This document shows positions 1 to 14,167 of a stretch of DNA of 64,000 nucleotides, in pieces. The DNA is taken from assembly GCA_037974665.1 (NCBI GenBank), contig CM075778.1, forward strand, positions 10,343,001 through 10,407,000, read 5' to 3'. A program made the translations under genes and the position numbers. The notes under the pieces were generated by a model. It saw only the letters and a list, made by a program, of their open reading frames with translations. It had not been told where the DNA came from and did no database searches. Every line of letters starts with the position of its first letter. Positions within the stretch are counted from its first letter, which is position 1. Source of the DNA: Ehretia macrophylla. Its lineage: Eukaryota; Streptophyta; Magnoliopsida; Boraginales; Ehretiaceae.

Positions 1-2906
1 CACCCAAATGATAGTTTCCGTGTCTACACATACATTTTTTCATGATGGAATAAATCACAACTACTGAATACATTGTCTAATCCATGATTAGGACTAGCTT
101 ATCTGCATCAGCAAATCATGGCATTCCTAATCATGAGATAATCGTAGTGTTTCAGGTCTGAGGATTAATTGCATAATTACATGATACAACGAATTATTGA
201 CATTCCATGTAATTCGTTGTATCAGTGGTCAAGTCCAGTTACTTATTCACGATAAGTACTTATACATCTACTATAACGATATGAGACAAATCGCCCAAAC
301 TGATATCTCATATAATTTGGTTAGTAGACTGTAATCCGATCTATCTGGATAAACTAACGCCCAATTAGTTTATCCTATCATCAGGGATAACTTTTAGAAT
401 ATATTCATGATTATAGATTCCGTTACTTATATCCTTATTCATAAGGATAGAATCTATAAATAGTATTCTAAGGACTTTATTTATTCAATCAAAACATTTA
501 TAATAAATAAACAAACTGCCTTTATTAAATGAATTAATAAATTAAATAACACATTATCCATAATTCTAAAATACAATTTATTGGCTTTTGGACATTATTC
601 CTAAAAAGTATACCTCAGCGAGAGAGAGAATATATATCATGGTAGTCGAGCTAGACCGACAGCCCTATGCTACCCGGAGTTTCTCGACACTACCATGTCC
701 AAAAGGTTGTACAACCCGATATGAATTTGAGAATTCACGGGATAACATAAGATAATCTCAAATAAACATGAGAAATCACAAGATAGCAATATAATGCAAC
801 AACACATAAATGAGGGACAACAAGGTAGGTTGTCCCCAATCATGATATAGCAAGTAGTAAGTGCATATAAACTTTATCAATTAAACTAAATCATACAATC
901 CAAGAGTAATAAAATAAGCCAAAATGCACAAAAGAAATGAAGACTCCCTCACCTCTACCAAGCTCCAAGATGCAAGTTTGGGCTTCACTTCATTCTCAAA
1001 CACCTTGAACATAAAGTTAAACATTACTTCAACTACCTTTTAACTACAACAATCATTAATTATCAATTAGTTTAGTTAACTTATAGTTTACCTAATTAAC
1101 ATACAATGTTTATTAAAATCCCATCTTTAGTAAAATGTCGCATTTATATACTTTAACTTAACATTCAACCTAAGTAATCATTCAAGTAGTTAAGTATACA
1201 AGTTATAGTCATAACTTCACACATACAATACAATCTACAAGCAATGTAAATAATATAACAAGATATAAGCATGTTCACTCAATTGATAACAAGTATACAT
1301 GTAGTTCAATTCACGAACTCCTCTATCAAGATACATGTACTACGCAAATACATTTAAACACCTTATTAATCAATTATAACGCAATTATAACAACAAGAAT
1401 CATAGCTAAATAGGCAATACTAGTTCAATGCAAGAAAACTATAAAACACTATTCATACTCTAACTTCTAAAGGCTACTACAACCAAACGAGTTACGAGAT
1501 TGGGAAACCGACTTCATTACCCTCTCTTAGACACGTTATGGCACGATTCTACACTACGAAACCTCACTTTTCCAACAGTACCCCGAAAGTCCACCTAGCA
1601 CGTTTGAACTACAGCTATACTAATTGAACATCCAATCAATGCCACAATTGCGCTAAAAGGGCTTCCATGCACATACAAGGCAAACCCCCAACTCAAAATG
1701 AGCACGGTCAACACTTAGTCAAACGACCCCTTAATCTCATGAACACAATTCAATGCACGTGCTAGCTACAAGTTTCCTAATTCATAAACCAACTATATTA
1801 CACTTCTAAATACAGTTTATGGCATCATTTAGAACCATGAAATCACACATTTAATTATGTTTAACCGAAAATCCCCAAATGCCCCTAAGTGCGTTTGAAC
1901 TACAAGTACCCAAATCAAACCCCAATTTAGCGCCATAAAAGCATGTTAAGCACCTACTCACCTAATAAACACTATCCATAGCATTCATTTGCACCTAGAT
2001 TTATTTTTTATACGAAACCTCTTTGTAATTTAAGCCAAATCACACAATTACTCAAGTTACAATCAATCTAATCTCACATAAACATTATTTTATGATCAAT
2101 AGAACCTAAGGAACCAATAGATAACATAAAATCAATCCCACAATCAAATTTTAACAAAACCCTCAGATTTCACTATTTATTATTTTCTCCAACATGCATT
2201 TTTCAATTTTAACCATTAATATTTCTAAAAGCTCATAAAGATGTGTTCTACTAACTTATTAGAAGACAATTTAAGCATAAACATGGATATATAAATAATA
2301 TAGCATCAAATCTCAAAAATCAAAGTTAAGACATATATATATAAAATGCATATAATTGCCTAAATTCCTCACCAAAATAATAGTAGATGCTACAAATAGG
2401 CCTATGAATTCTTGTATGCACTTGGAATAAGCTTGGAATGGATGAAGATGGCCAACTATAGCAAATTTTGCAAGAAAAACACTATTCCCGTCCATGGTTT
2501 TTGGCTAATTTTTTTGACATTTTTTGAGCATTTTTGAGAAATTTTGAATTATAAGAGTTTAAGTTGGGTCAATGGGTTGGGTTATTGGGTCAAGTAGTTT
2601 GGCTAGGTGGGTCAAATGAAGTAAAAAAATAAAGCAAAATACAAAACTAAAATACTGAATTTTTTTACTATTCACGTGATACACTTACATTTTTGTAACT
2701 TGAGTTCCCAATATGCTATGCATGTAATTCCAATTCTTTCATGTCTCCTAAATGACAAGTAACATGGAGAAAATACAAAACCAAGAAAATAAAACAGTCA
2801 AAAATTCTTATAAATAGTAACTATTTGTAAATAAGCTTTTAAGAAATAATGCACAAAATATATGCAAATGGAGGTGATATGTATGCACTCGGGCTCGGGC
2901 GTTACA
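1..2906 (-). mobile_element. LTR of a Ty3/gypsy-type retrotransposon fossil (one end visible)
   Basis: Read on the minus strand, a terminal repeat begins at 2906 with TGTAACGCCCGAGCCCGAG. The start resembles the start of the repeat at 49175 (TGT..CCC..GAGCCC, then a GCAT(AT)TATTTTG..CATTATTT stretch). About 2.2 kb in, both carry a GACTACCATG block (near 640 here, near 51055 there), so I place them in one family. No protein domain is visible. The long, coding-free LTR suggests a Tekay/Del-like chromovirus, by inference only. The far end was not found and may lie outside the window. No gene is supported in this stretch. Confidence 0.55.
183..471. repeat. Cluster of perfect hairpins in the far part of the left LTR
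   Basis: Successive inverted repeats seen directly: 183-195 with 211-223 (13 bp, 15-nt loop); 252-263 (12-bp perfect palindrome); 279-286 with 306-313 (8 bp); 347-357 with 365-375 (11 bp, 7-nt loop); and a three-tier nested stem made of 394-401/464-471, 411-420/450-459 and 431-438/441-448. Function unknown; it may be a folded RNA region of the retroelement transcript. Confidence 0.8.
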
Positions 2907-2999
2907 CATATTGTTTGATAAATTGCTTAAGAGAATTCACTAGTTTTTATCATATCCGAAAAAGTAGTATTCTTGCCTCCCTATCCTAATTCACCACTC

Positions 3000-4640
3000 C
3001 CCCTCTTAGAATAATTTGGACTAACAACAACCATCAGTGTATCCCAAAATATTTCTCATCAAATGTAGGATGAATGTAAACTCAAATGATATACAACCAA
3101 GAAGTGCATATGTTTCACCTTTTTGCTTCACACTTTTACCATCCTCCATAATAAAATCAAGAACATCAATTACGGAACCAAGCATTAAAATCAATTTCAC
3201 TAATGAGCCATGATGTGAACCCTAACGTGTATCACCGACTCATTGGAGGCTAGTTTCTTGATACAAACCTCAGCCACTTGTTCACCTCTTGCTAATTATC
3301 CAATAACTTTATCAAGTTGCTTCTCTTTAAGAATTTCACATCTTTTACATTATCCCTCAACAACATTTATCAAAGTTGAAGTAGTCTAATTTGTTATTCT
3401 AAGCGGTTATTCTATTTTGGGTAATGAGAAACTCGTTATTCTTAACTCTTGGATAGTAAAAAAAATGAAGATATTTGAACATGCTTGCCATGACAACAAG
3501 AACTAATTGAAGTTATTGATCAAAACAATGTATGTAATAAACTGTCCTATTTTTTTCCACAATCAAGGTTCTTAAACTATGAAACTCACCTTAATCTAAC
3601 TTTATCATATCCCTGACCATGCACACGTGATATGCTCAACCTATATCTTGATAATAAAACTTGAATAGTACTTTTCATTGTTGAATTAGTAGTTCTATGA
3701 CATGTGTTATTCCAAAAAAAGGCCCAATAACACTTTTGTGATTGTCCACATAGCGAAAAATAATTGCCATTTATTCTTTCATTAATACATCCCGTGACTC
3801 ATCTACTATAATAGTAAACAATTTATCTCGAAAATCATTGATAATGACATTAGTGGTTTTAGTATCTTTTTTTTGATACGAAATGTCTTTTTTTAATATC
3901 AGGTGCTATAACCTTGTTATTTCCGAAAGCATTGTCCAAAACTAACTTTTTGATTTCCTTGTCATGATCGACTAAAAAGTGTAAAAGCTCAAGAAAGTTT
4001 CTTTGATTGTTTGATTTCTTAGACTTATTTTGTCTACGAAAAGACAATTGTTGATGTAGAAGAAAAAGTAGCACAATCCCTCGATGCATTTAGGCGAATA
4101 CGATAAGCTGTTCAAGCTTGATCATATCATTTAACAAATGCACTGTCAATATGATAACATTGTTTTATCAAATTTTCGAACTTTCTAAGAGCTTCATTGT
4201 GGGCACTATTAACATTTTCAACATGAAGATAATCTCTTTTTTTCTTTTGAAAATTTTTAAATCATTTGATATATAACAAAACAATTACCACCTGTTTGTT
4301 CTCCAACATCCGGTTTATATAGATAACAACTACAAAAAACTGCATCTCTTACAATACTATATGCCAAAAAATCTTATAGTTCTTGTATCAATTTGTTGAA
4401 AAATGACTCCATTAAAAATTTATGAGGTTAGAATAGGCCTCTCAACAAGTAGGCTTTTCGAACTTTATGCAGATCATTTAGATGAATATATAATATTTTA
4501 TTCGTAACTCGGATTTGATGAAAGTTCATCTGTATTTATTTTTATATGTCTTTGTTTTACAGAGTTTTGCAAATCTTTAGTAGATTCAATATAATTAATC
4601 CGTTCACTAGTAGCATCTTGTTCTTCTTCGTAAGTGTCCA
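3000..4640 (-). pseudogene. Decayed hAT transposase (DUF4371 / ZMYM1-like)
   Basis: Minus-strand translation in several frames gives pieces in the order expected of plant hAT transposases that resemble zinc-finger MYM protein 1. They are a YRIRLNAS-type tract (about 4140-4090); an open stretch at 4089-3859 with NQRNFLELLHFLVDHDKEIK and VIAPDIKK; an I-I-VDESRDV tract near 3810; an FRYVDNH-x-VIGPFF tract near 3740; and SVIDVLDFIMEDGKSVK near 3160. DUF4371 members share NFLELL..HD.EI, TSPDIQK and LVDESRD. Stops and frame changes separate the pieces (for example a stop just after the VDESRDV tract), so it is dead. Ends of the element were not found. Confidence 0.75.
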
Positions 4641-7600
4641 TATTCACTTATCTAAAAGTTTAAGCTGTTAAATAACAGTTTGTCATATTTATTTATTAAG
4701 ATGTTATAGAGCAATTTGTCATATTTATTTATTATTTTCAACAGGCCCGCTCACAATGTCAGTGAGTTTTAAACCCATGACCTTTTGGTACCTAGACATT
4801 AATACCATGTTAAGTGTCTGTATCATCTAAAAGCTTAAGTTATTATAAAGGAGTTTGTCGTATTTATTAATTAAAATAATAATTAAAATGTTAACTTCCA
4901 TTGATAATTAACAATAAATAATCTTAGTTAATTATTAAGTAAAAAAATAATTAAAATGTTAACTTGAAATTCAATCAAACATAAATTACATGTTTATATA
5001 TAATCAAATTTTTACATATTAAATAGCAATTGGTACATTAACTATTTTTTAATTTCCATACTTGGTATGAATAACTGAACTTGGGAATCTCATTTCCACT
5101 GTAATCCTATTCCCCCAAACATGGGATTATCCATTTCAGAGCAAACACATGATATTAGCATATTCTCATGTACTTGGGAATAACTTATTTTTCAAATGAC
5201 TAACATACCCCCATAAAAACATAATTTTTATATATAGTTTCTTTCACAATTAAAATAATAATAATAATAATAATAATAAAATAATAATAATAATAACAAT
5301 ATTATTATTATTATTATTATTTTGTTATTATTTTTATTTTTATTTTTTGTTTTTATTATTATTGTTGTTATTTTTATAATAATAATAATTATTACTATTA
5401 TTATTATTATTTTATAATAATAATTATTTATTATGTGTATTATGTTTATGTTGTTTATGGTTATGTTCATGTTTATTCTTATAAACTAACATTAAAAATA
5501 AACTAATATATTATAAACTAACTTAAATAAAGAATGAATAAATAATGTAAAAGCACCTTGAACTACACCCATTTGAAATATGAAGATTAAAGATTGAAGA
5601 AGGCAAGAACTTCTCTCACTTGGGCATTTTCTCTTGCTTCATTTTGGCTAAGTATTGGTTTTGTGTGCTTTATGCTTAGTGTGAAATATTGGTCTTTGCT
5701 TCTCGTGTTTTGTGTGGAAGAAAGAAAAAAAAAATATTGATTTTATGTGTGGCTTGTGGGGTAGAGTTAAGAAATAAGAAATATAAAAATTAGAGTTGGT
5801 AGAAAATGTGGATACTTGTTGCTTAATAAGAAGATTCTTGTAACTTCTTGTTTTTTATGAGTTGACATAGTTTAAATTCAATTATTATCTTTAAAATAAT
5901 AAAAAAAAATTAAATTTTATAAAGATTAAATAATTTTAAAAACAAAAATTAATTAACTCTAAATTACATATATTTATGAAAAACTTTATGGGGGTTAGTG
6001 GATACAACCTATGCTAGCCCTTAAGTGCATTCGTCTTTGTTGGTGACAGAAGACATGACTCTCAGAGGATGACTCAACCATGGTGTATGTATTTGTGTGT
6101 ATGTGTGCATTCATAACGTCTGTGTATATGTGCAACTGTTAAGTGTCTTGTGTATATATGCAATAGTTAAGGATCTTGTGTGTATGTATATTGGGTTTGC
6201 CTAATTTGAGGCTTTACATCTTTTTTAGTTGAAGCAAATTACCTATAATACTAGTATGTCGTTAAAAATAAGGTTTGTTAATGACAAGGACTAAAAATGA
6301 TGTTCTTCACAATTGGGGAACCTATTTGAGAATTGCCCAAAAACTTAGGAATTAAAAAGGAGAAAACCCATGCTCTACACTTATGTCACACTCATCATCT
6401 CAAGACATTATCATTTGCTATTATAGTCCAAAGACACATGTCATATCATTGAAGGCCAATGAGAAAAATTGAGTATACATACATATATATATATACATAT
6501 GTATATATACATATATAATGCCTATGGATCCAAGTAAATGACTTAGATACATGGTGTTACGTACAAAATGTCTAAGAGGTAAAATGAGAACCTACACGCT
6601 CGCATACAATTAATGAGTAGTTAGAAGCCATAAGAGGTAAAACGAGAAACTCATGCTGGTGTTCTTGTAATATACTGTGAAGTAATTTTTAGGCTCATGT
6701 GTGAAAGAGAGCAGTGGAAATATATTTGAAAGCCAAACATCTTTTAAACATTTTGTCTTATGGTAAAGTTTTGACTTGAGAAGCCAAAAGTAATAAGACA
6801 TGCGGTCAATTTAGGGTTACCCGAAGAATAAAAGTGCTTGGGAAAATCCTAAAGAAGTTAGGATTACATATTAGCCTTAGCCTAATCAATTGAAAAAATG
6901 CCTTTTCCTCTTTAGAAAGAAACACCCTCCCACTTTTCTCTCTTACGCAAGCTTTATCATCTTCTTCAAGTGATTGAAGAAGGTTTTGATGCTGATTCAA
7001 GTGATGCCTAAAATCTTTGTCGAAATTGTGTAAATTCTATGAAATCAAGCCTAGTACACATGCTATTGTAGTAAAAGGTACATTAAGGTAGGATTATAAC
7101 TACGAGGAGGCTCTTAAGTGCAATTTAATGTGCTTGCTTGCAAAATCACTAAATTACATGTGTATGTGAGAGTGAATTTCATCCAGATAAAGGAGTTCTA
7201 AAGTCCTAAAGTCAAAATTAAACAACTAACTGAACGGGTCCCATTAAACAAGGAATTAACCCCAAAGGAATGGTCTAGGGTTAGATCACTTAGTAATCTT
7301 AAACTAGCCGGAGTATGGCTTTGTCCAAATAATCTTAAACTAGCATGCCAATCAACCATGTGTAATTGACTCCTGCACAACAAATGATTTAACCATTTAC
7401 CAATAGGCCTTTGGTTTAGTGACATATATTGTATGACTTAGACCTCCACTGAATAAAAAATATATATTTAACCATTCAAAACAAAATATTCATGGAATCC
7501 AAGGCACACATAAAATACCAACTAGCTACAGGCATATTTTTTAAAAAAATGAATAAATTTAAATATATAAATCGAAGAAAAAAAAATTTATATTCATTAT

Positions 7601-8764
7601 CCAATTATTCAAACTCAAGATCATAAAAGATTAAACCTTTGTACATTGAACTAAACCTAGAAGTATATACTCAAACATGATAAAATTAATACAACATAAA
7701 TGAAAGAATATAAGAAATGCTCCCCATTTCAAGTACAAATTGAAGCCCAAAATTTGTTGCTTTGAAGTTGATTCCCGTTCCAATCAATGTAATAATCTTG
7801 CTCTTAGCCTTAGGATGGTGGTGGGTGGTGAAGGAGATGAGTGGTGTGTTTTGTGGGTGAAAAGTTGTTTGAAAAGGAGGTAAAATGTTGTAAAAGGCGG
7901 TTAATCAATTGGGTTGACTTAAAATGCTCCATTTTTTTTACCAAGCTTTTGCATCTTTATCGCTTATACTATTTCTCCTATTTGGCTCTAAAATGCTCCT
8001 TCCATCTCCAACACCTGCATGCATAAAAGTAGTACAAAATATCATTTTTAATCCTTAATTTGTGCATAGTTTCATCCAAGAAGCATAAAGATAAGCAAGA
8101 AAATAATAAATACATCAAGTTTCCAACCGATCTTGTAGCTTGTACATAAAGTAGAAATGTTGTAGTTTAGGCATTAGGGTGTAGCAACCACAAAAAATAA
8201 TGCAAGTTTTCAACATGGTAATTTTTAGACTAGTTTGATCTATCGTTTGTGATTCAACTTAATATGTGAATTAATTGATCATTTAGTAAAAACTTGTCAA
8301 ATTTTTTAAAATATCTTTTGTTATGCATGCTTTGATCATGCCATTAGCTCTTCGAATAAGTCCGTTTGCTATCCAAGCTCAACTTTGGGGACAAAAAAAA
8401 GAAAACAACGAAACATGCTTATCTCCAACTCGAATTAAGAGAAACCATATTCATTAGATTCACGTGTCTACTAAAAAAATATATATTACCTACACCTAGT
8501 GTACAATACACCAATCTTCCAAGCTTAATTTCTCAAAGCAAACTTATTGGTGTGAAGTAGAAAGATGAAACTATGAATTCCTTGCTTTTACCTCTTGTTT
8601 TGCTTAGTTTAGGGTGAGCTAAATACTTAATGTGAAAGTTTGTTCAAGCTTATCACTAACTTAATGAATTTTTACTTAATTACGTACTTACTCTAAACTT
8701 TAGCCTAATTAAAAAATGACCCCCAAAAAAATGAAATTTGACAAGCAAAAGGCCACCATGACAC
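4641..8764. other. AT-rich intergenic DNA without a supported gene
   Basis: Open frames are short, low in complexity and match nothing I recognise. Contains a long AAT/ATT microsatellite (5254-5420) and a TA/CATA-rich stretch at about 6475-6516. Confidence 0.6.
5254..5420. repeat. AAT/ATT microsatellite, near palindromic
   Basis: A run of AAT units switches to ATT units and back to AAT, so the tract can fold on itself. Minus-strand ORFs here (poly-Ile/Asn/Lys) are microsatellite artefacts. Confidence 0.9.
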
Positions 8765-8767
8765 TAA

Positions 8768-9077
8768 GGCTCTGTTTGTTTGCCGTAAAATATTTTCCAA
8801 AAAAATATTTTGATCAACTGTAAAATATTTTCTAGTAAAAAATAGCAGCTACTTTTTTCTAATTTTTTGGTATTTGGTAATACCAAAAAATTGGTTAATT
8901 GAAAATATTTTCCGGTCAAATATTACGACTATACAAAGTTTGAGAAAATATTTTTATGTCTTTTGGGAGAAGAAAACATTTTTCAGAACTCAAACACCAT
9001 AAAATATTTTTCAGTATTCTATTTTTTAGGAAAATATTTTCCCCCAACAAGTTATTTTACGGCAAACAAACGGAGCC
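8768..9077. mobile_element. Tourist-like (PIF/Harbinger) MITE, 310 bp
   Basis: Terminal inverted repeats of about 25 bp: left GGCTCTGTTTGTTTGCCGTA, right reverse complement GGCTCCGTTTGTTTGCCGTA. Both are followed by AAATA-type sequence. It is flanked by TAA at 8765-8767 and 9078-9080, the 3-bp duplication expected of PIF/Harbinger. The interior is full of AAAATATTTT blocks and has no coding capacity. Confidence 0.85.
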
Positions 9078-9080
9078 TAA

Positions 9081-10378
9081 CATTATGAATTACTCCTATA
9101 GGCTAAATCTACCAAATTATATTAAACTTGCACCAAAATAACAATTTTTTTTTTTGATTTTGGTTCTTTCGTTATGGTTAATGGGAATATAGTTCAATGA
9201 AAATTGAGACAAATAAATTAATGTCCAATCTTAATGTTCATATGTTATCTTTTGGCTGCAATTGGAATGAGTAGTTAAGGTTTAACTTTTTGAGAAAGCA
9301 AGATTTTACTATATATGATATCACCTAAATTAATGTAAGAATAATATATAATATGATAATAATATAAAATAAAAATAATATAAAATATATATTTGTAGTA
9401 AAATTAATAATAATAATAGTAATAAATATAATAATATTGATTATTATTATAAGTAATATATAAAAATTAATGAAATAAATATTATAAAATGCTAATAATA
9501 TGACTCAAACTAATTATTGTTGTTAGCAACAAAAGGGCATTCTTGTCATACTAATCACTAAACATGGACTTGAAATTAATATATCAATTTCTACTTCATT
9601 CCTACAGTATGCCAAGTATGACATATCATTTCTAAGTTTATTCCATTTTCAAGGTTATTCCATTAGTTAACTCATTCTATTCATGTTCAAAATCATTTCA
9701 AGATACCAATCGCTACCTTAGCGTATCAAAAACATGGATCCCATGTTTCTTTATGTATATAAAGAATGCATTAAGTGCATGTATGAGTAGAGAACTTATC
9801 CAATATGCTCATCATACGTGTAATAACAATCATATGAATAAATCGGGACTTTGGCCTAATGGTATGTTTTTCACTATGAGTGCGAGAGATATTATACGTC
9901 TTAGACTCCCTTGAATAAAAATAAATAAATCATATGAATAAATATTTGTCAACAAGAAATTACCCAAATATTGCTCGAAGTATTGGCTTTTCCTGTATAT
10001 GTCAAAATTTTATACATAGAAATATCTATATATATATATATATTTAAAAAAAAAATTATAATTCCAAAATCCCTAAAGAAAGAAATATTATAAAGTGTAA
10101 AAATCCTCATATATTGTTAGAATTACATATTAGACCTTATGAGAACGTTATGGGTCCTATAATTCTTGTGATTGTCGAAGTTACAAGTAAGATCATTTTG
10201 TAAAACGTATAAATTATAAATGTGTGGTTCATTGTCTGATTTATCGTAATGTGAGAAAATCATTAACCACATTCTTATAAATTATAAAATGTTATTGGAT
10301 TATTACCACATCATATATATTTGTAACAATTCAAAAAAGAGAAAAAAAATTGTTCAAAGAAGGAAAAAGAAAAGGAAA
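9081..10378. other. AT-rich intergenic DNA
   Basis: No gene supported. About 9848-9912 holds a weak tRNA-like head (GGCCTAATGGTATG followed by a degenerate B-box region), perhaps a SINE remnant. The TA-rich tract at 10025-10045 and the A-rich purine tract ending at 10389 are simple sequence. Confidence 0.5.
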
Positions 10379-11229
10379 AAAAAAGAAAGGTAAATGACCA
10401 AAATGGTCCCTTATCTTTGAGGTTTGTGACATTTTCGTCCCTCATTTATGAATTGCGACATTTCAGTCCCTTATCTTTACTTTTGTGACAACGTTAGTCC
10501 CTATCGTCAAAAAGGTTAAAATTTTAACGGATCTTGCACGTGCAGCTCACGTGATAACTTATTTTCATTTTTAGCAAGGTCAAAACTATCATTTTAGCTT
10601 CAATGTCTCTCTTCTATCAAAATTCCCAATTCGTTTTCTCAAATGCTAAATGTAAAATCCCTAACCCTAACCCCATTTCTTTCTCTCAATGAAGCCAAAA
10701 AAATCCACAAAATCCATAAAAACCCCATTTCACTAAATCCCATTTATTTACCAAACCTATTTCAGAAAAACCCATTTCGGCATACCTAAATTCCTTAAAC
10801 CCAATTTCATTATTGTTCCCACGATCCATTTTGAAAGTCGTTGATTACAACCAAACGAGCTTTAATGGAAAACGTCTATGGTATGTATATTGCTTGATTT
10901 ACTGTATTCTATAATGTTAGAATAAGATGTGTACAAATGAGTGAATTTTTGGTCATTTTCATTTATAGAACCAAACGAGCTTTACTGTATTTTATACTAT
11001 TAGATATTTTTGATTAAAATTAACCATTTTGGTCATTTTCATGTGGCATTCATCTTATATGTTTGCAAGGTCAGAATGGTTTATGCACATTATGCCAGAT
11101 ATCTTATTGTAAGACTGTTAAAGATTTTCAATTTACCATTTTTCAGAATTAGCAGGGTTTATGTACATATTTGTTTTTTGATAGTTGTTAATATGAATGT
11201 ATTAACATGTATGTTTAGAATCATTTGAT

Positions 11230-14167
11230 ATGAAGCTGCATTATGGTGGTTTTTTTAAGGATTTTTCAGAGAAATATTATGTTGGTGGTGATACTACAAT
11301 AGCGACAAACTGTCATTTTGATGAGATGTCGTTATGTGAGTTAGACACACTGACACAAAAGTTAGGGTATGAGGGGAATGCAGGGTATTACTATAGAATC
11401 CCTGGAATGGGTTTAGACAATGGGTTGGTTTTCTTGAAGACTGATGTTGAAGTGTTAGACATGTGTAGAGTAAAGAAAAAGGGTGAAGTAATTGATGTGT
11501 TCATGGTTGGTAGTATGAGTCAAGTTGGCTCATCCAATGATATGACAATGATAGTATATGAGAAAAATGTGAATAATGAACAAAATGTTAATGGTGATCA
11601 AAATGTTAATGATGACAATCAGTTACCATATCCTTGTTATGTTCCAATAGGATGTCCTGATAATCCAATTAGGAAGAGAAAGATGAAGTCATTATCGAGA
11701 AGAAGAAATAGGATTGCTAATGATGCTAAAGGAAAAAAGGAAGGTAATTGATGAAGTTGATAGTGAGGTTGAATCTGATGGAAGTGAGAGTTCTACTTTG
11801 AATGACAGTGACTATAGTTTAAGTGATGGAAATGAAGAAAACATTGAAGTTGGAGAGGCAGGAATCAGTAGTGACAAAAAGCAAAAAAAGGTAAAGGACT
11901 TGTTGGATGAATGTGATCTTTTATTCACTGACCACTTGGTGCAGGATAAGACTCTGAATGAATCTTCATCAGAGAACCTTAGTGATGAAGATCTGGACAG
12001 TTTGCATAGTAGTTTTGATGAAAACAAAGACAAGGGAGAAAGATTTAGACCTTAAATTGATATGGTTGATCCACATTTCAAGCTAGGCATGGTCTTCAAT
12101 AATGCAACACAACTCAAGGAGGCAATTAAGTCACATGGAGCTAAAAAATGCAAGGATGTAAGGCTGAAGAAAAATGACAAAGATAGAATTAGGGCGAAAT
12201 GCCATGGCAAACGATGTAAGTGGTTTGTGTATGGAGCTCACAACAAAGAGAATGATTCATTCGTAATCAGAAACTTGTACAACAAGCACAAATGTGGCGA
12301 TAGAGTGAATCACAAAAATTTAAGTGCTAGATTCTTGTGCAAGCATTATATCAATGACATCCGGTTGAATATGTATAGTGATGTTTCTGATTTTCAGACA
12401 AAAGTGCACAATGAATTCAATGTCAACATTTTAAAAAGGCAAGGTTACAGAGTATATGACTTGGCCAGAAGTGATTGAGGGGTCGTACAAAAAGCAATAC
12501 AAAAAGCTTTGGGACTATTGTGAGGAGATTAGGAGAACAAATTATGGTTCAACTGTGTGTGTAGAAACCGAAGAAGATGATGAGATAGGGGAGCAAAGGT
12601 TTCTAAGACTGTATATATGTCTTGATGCATATAGAAACGTCTTCATTGACGGATGTAGACCTGTTATTGGACTAGATGGTTGTCACTTAAAAGGCCCACA
12701 TCCTGGAATCCTACTAACTCCTATTGGCATAGATGCTAACAATAACATCTTTCCTATTGCATATGTTGTGGTCAAAGAGGATAAGAGATCATGGAGCTAG
12801 TTCATGAATTTGTTGGTTCAAGACTTAGAGATTTATGATCAAGAAAAATGGGTGTTCATCACAGATAGACAAAAGGTATTTATTTTCTTGTAATCTTGCA
12901 TTTTTGAAAAATGGGTGTTATAACTAGTAAATTGTTTGTTTTAGTTACTAACTTTACTGTTTTCTCTTTTCTTAGGGTTTGTGCCTTGCCATCGATGACA
13001 TGCTCCCAAATGTTGAACGTAGATACTGTGTTAGATATTTGTATCAAAACTTCAAAAAAAGGTATGGTGGTACAATTTTGAAAGACTTAATGTAGAAAGC
13101 AGCTAGATTTACAGTTGTGCAAAAGTTTAATGCAGTCATGGATGAAATAAAAGTTCTGGATGAAAGGGCTTATGAGTGGTTAGAAAATGTGCCAGCTAAA
13201 TTTTGGAGTAGATCACATTTTAGGTCAACATCGAAGTGCGATATTTTATTAAACAATGTATGAGAGTTTCAATGCTGCAATAATAGAAGCTAGGAATAAG
13301 TCTATCTTGGTGATGTTGGAAAGAATTAGGATGTACTTGATGACTAGGATGCAGGAGAGAAGAGAGTGGATTATGAAATGTGATGATCTTATATGCCCGA
13401 AAATTTGTAAAATTGTGAATAAGAGAAGGGAAGAGAGTGTGCCTTAGAATGCAACCTTTTGCGGACAAAAGTTATTCCAAGTGAGGTGCTTAGGTTCAGA
13501 GCAATATGTTGTTGATTTGGATGCTAAAAGCTGCTCATGTAGGAGTTAGGAACTATCAGGTATCCTTTGTGCACATGCAGTTTCAGCAATGGCATGTTTG
13601 GGCTATGATTCGGAGGACTTTGTAGATGTTTGTTACAACAAAGAAAAGTTTTTTAGGGCTTATGAACCTGTTATTTGCCCTATTAATGGGCCACAATTGT
13701 GGCCTCAGACTGGTATGAGGTCTGTTCTTGCACTGAAAATAATCAAGCTTCTAGGTAGACCAAAGAAATGTAAAAGAAAGGATCCAGATGAAGAGAAAAG
13801 AAATAAACAAAGCTCAACTTCTCGTAAAGCTCATAAACGTGCAGGAGGGAAGTTGAGTAGAAAAAGAATGAAAATGAAGTGTTCTATTTGCAATCAATTT
13901 GGCCATAACAAGAGAGGTTGCCCTACATCTCAGAAAAGTGCGAGCGAAGATGTAGAAACAAGGACTGAACCTGAAATAGAGGTAAATGGAATTGGAATTG
14001 TTCAAATGGATTTCAATTCAAGTCCAAATGTTCAAGTACAAATGAAATCTAGCTTGGTAGATGTGGATGCAACTACTAGCTTTGTCAATGTCAATGGTAG
14101 GACTAGTCAAGTCCATGTGGATGCAATTGAAAGCAGTATACAAGTAGTATACAAAATGACCATTTAA
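11230..14167 (+). pseudogene. mudrA-like MULE transposase, decayed
   Basis: Pieces lie in the canonical order for plant MULE transposases. A PB1-like N-terminal domain (11230-11751, beginning MKLHYGGFFKDF) is followed by an acidic linker (to 12055). Next is a MuDR DNA-binding domain (12062-12478, with a C..C..H..C pattern around CHGKRCKWFVYG and NKHKC). The MULE DDE domain has its first Asp in GLDGCHLKG near 12670 and second in FITDRQKG near 12865, interrupted by a GT-AG intron at 12876-12975. A SWIM finger follows (CSC..GILCAH, about 13520-13600), then a CCHC knuckle (CSICNQFGHNKRGCP, about 13879-13922). Breaks: frame change near 11714-11751, frame change near 12460, stops near 12056, 12800, 13093, 13445 and 13546. 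No intact transposase remains. Confidence 0.88.

Noticed and set aside
5228-5470. 80-residue ORF on the minus strand
   Set aside because: Reads entirely through the AAT/ATT microsatellite.
11812-12033. Minus-strand Ser-rich ORF within the MULE
   Set aside because: Shadow of the acidic linker of the transposase.
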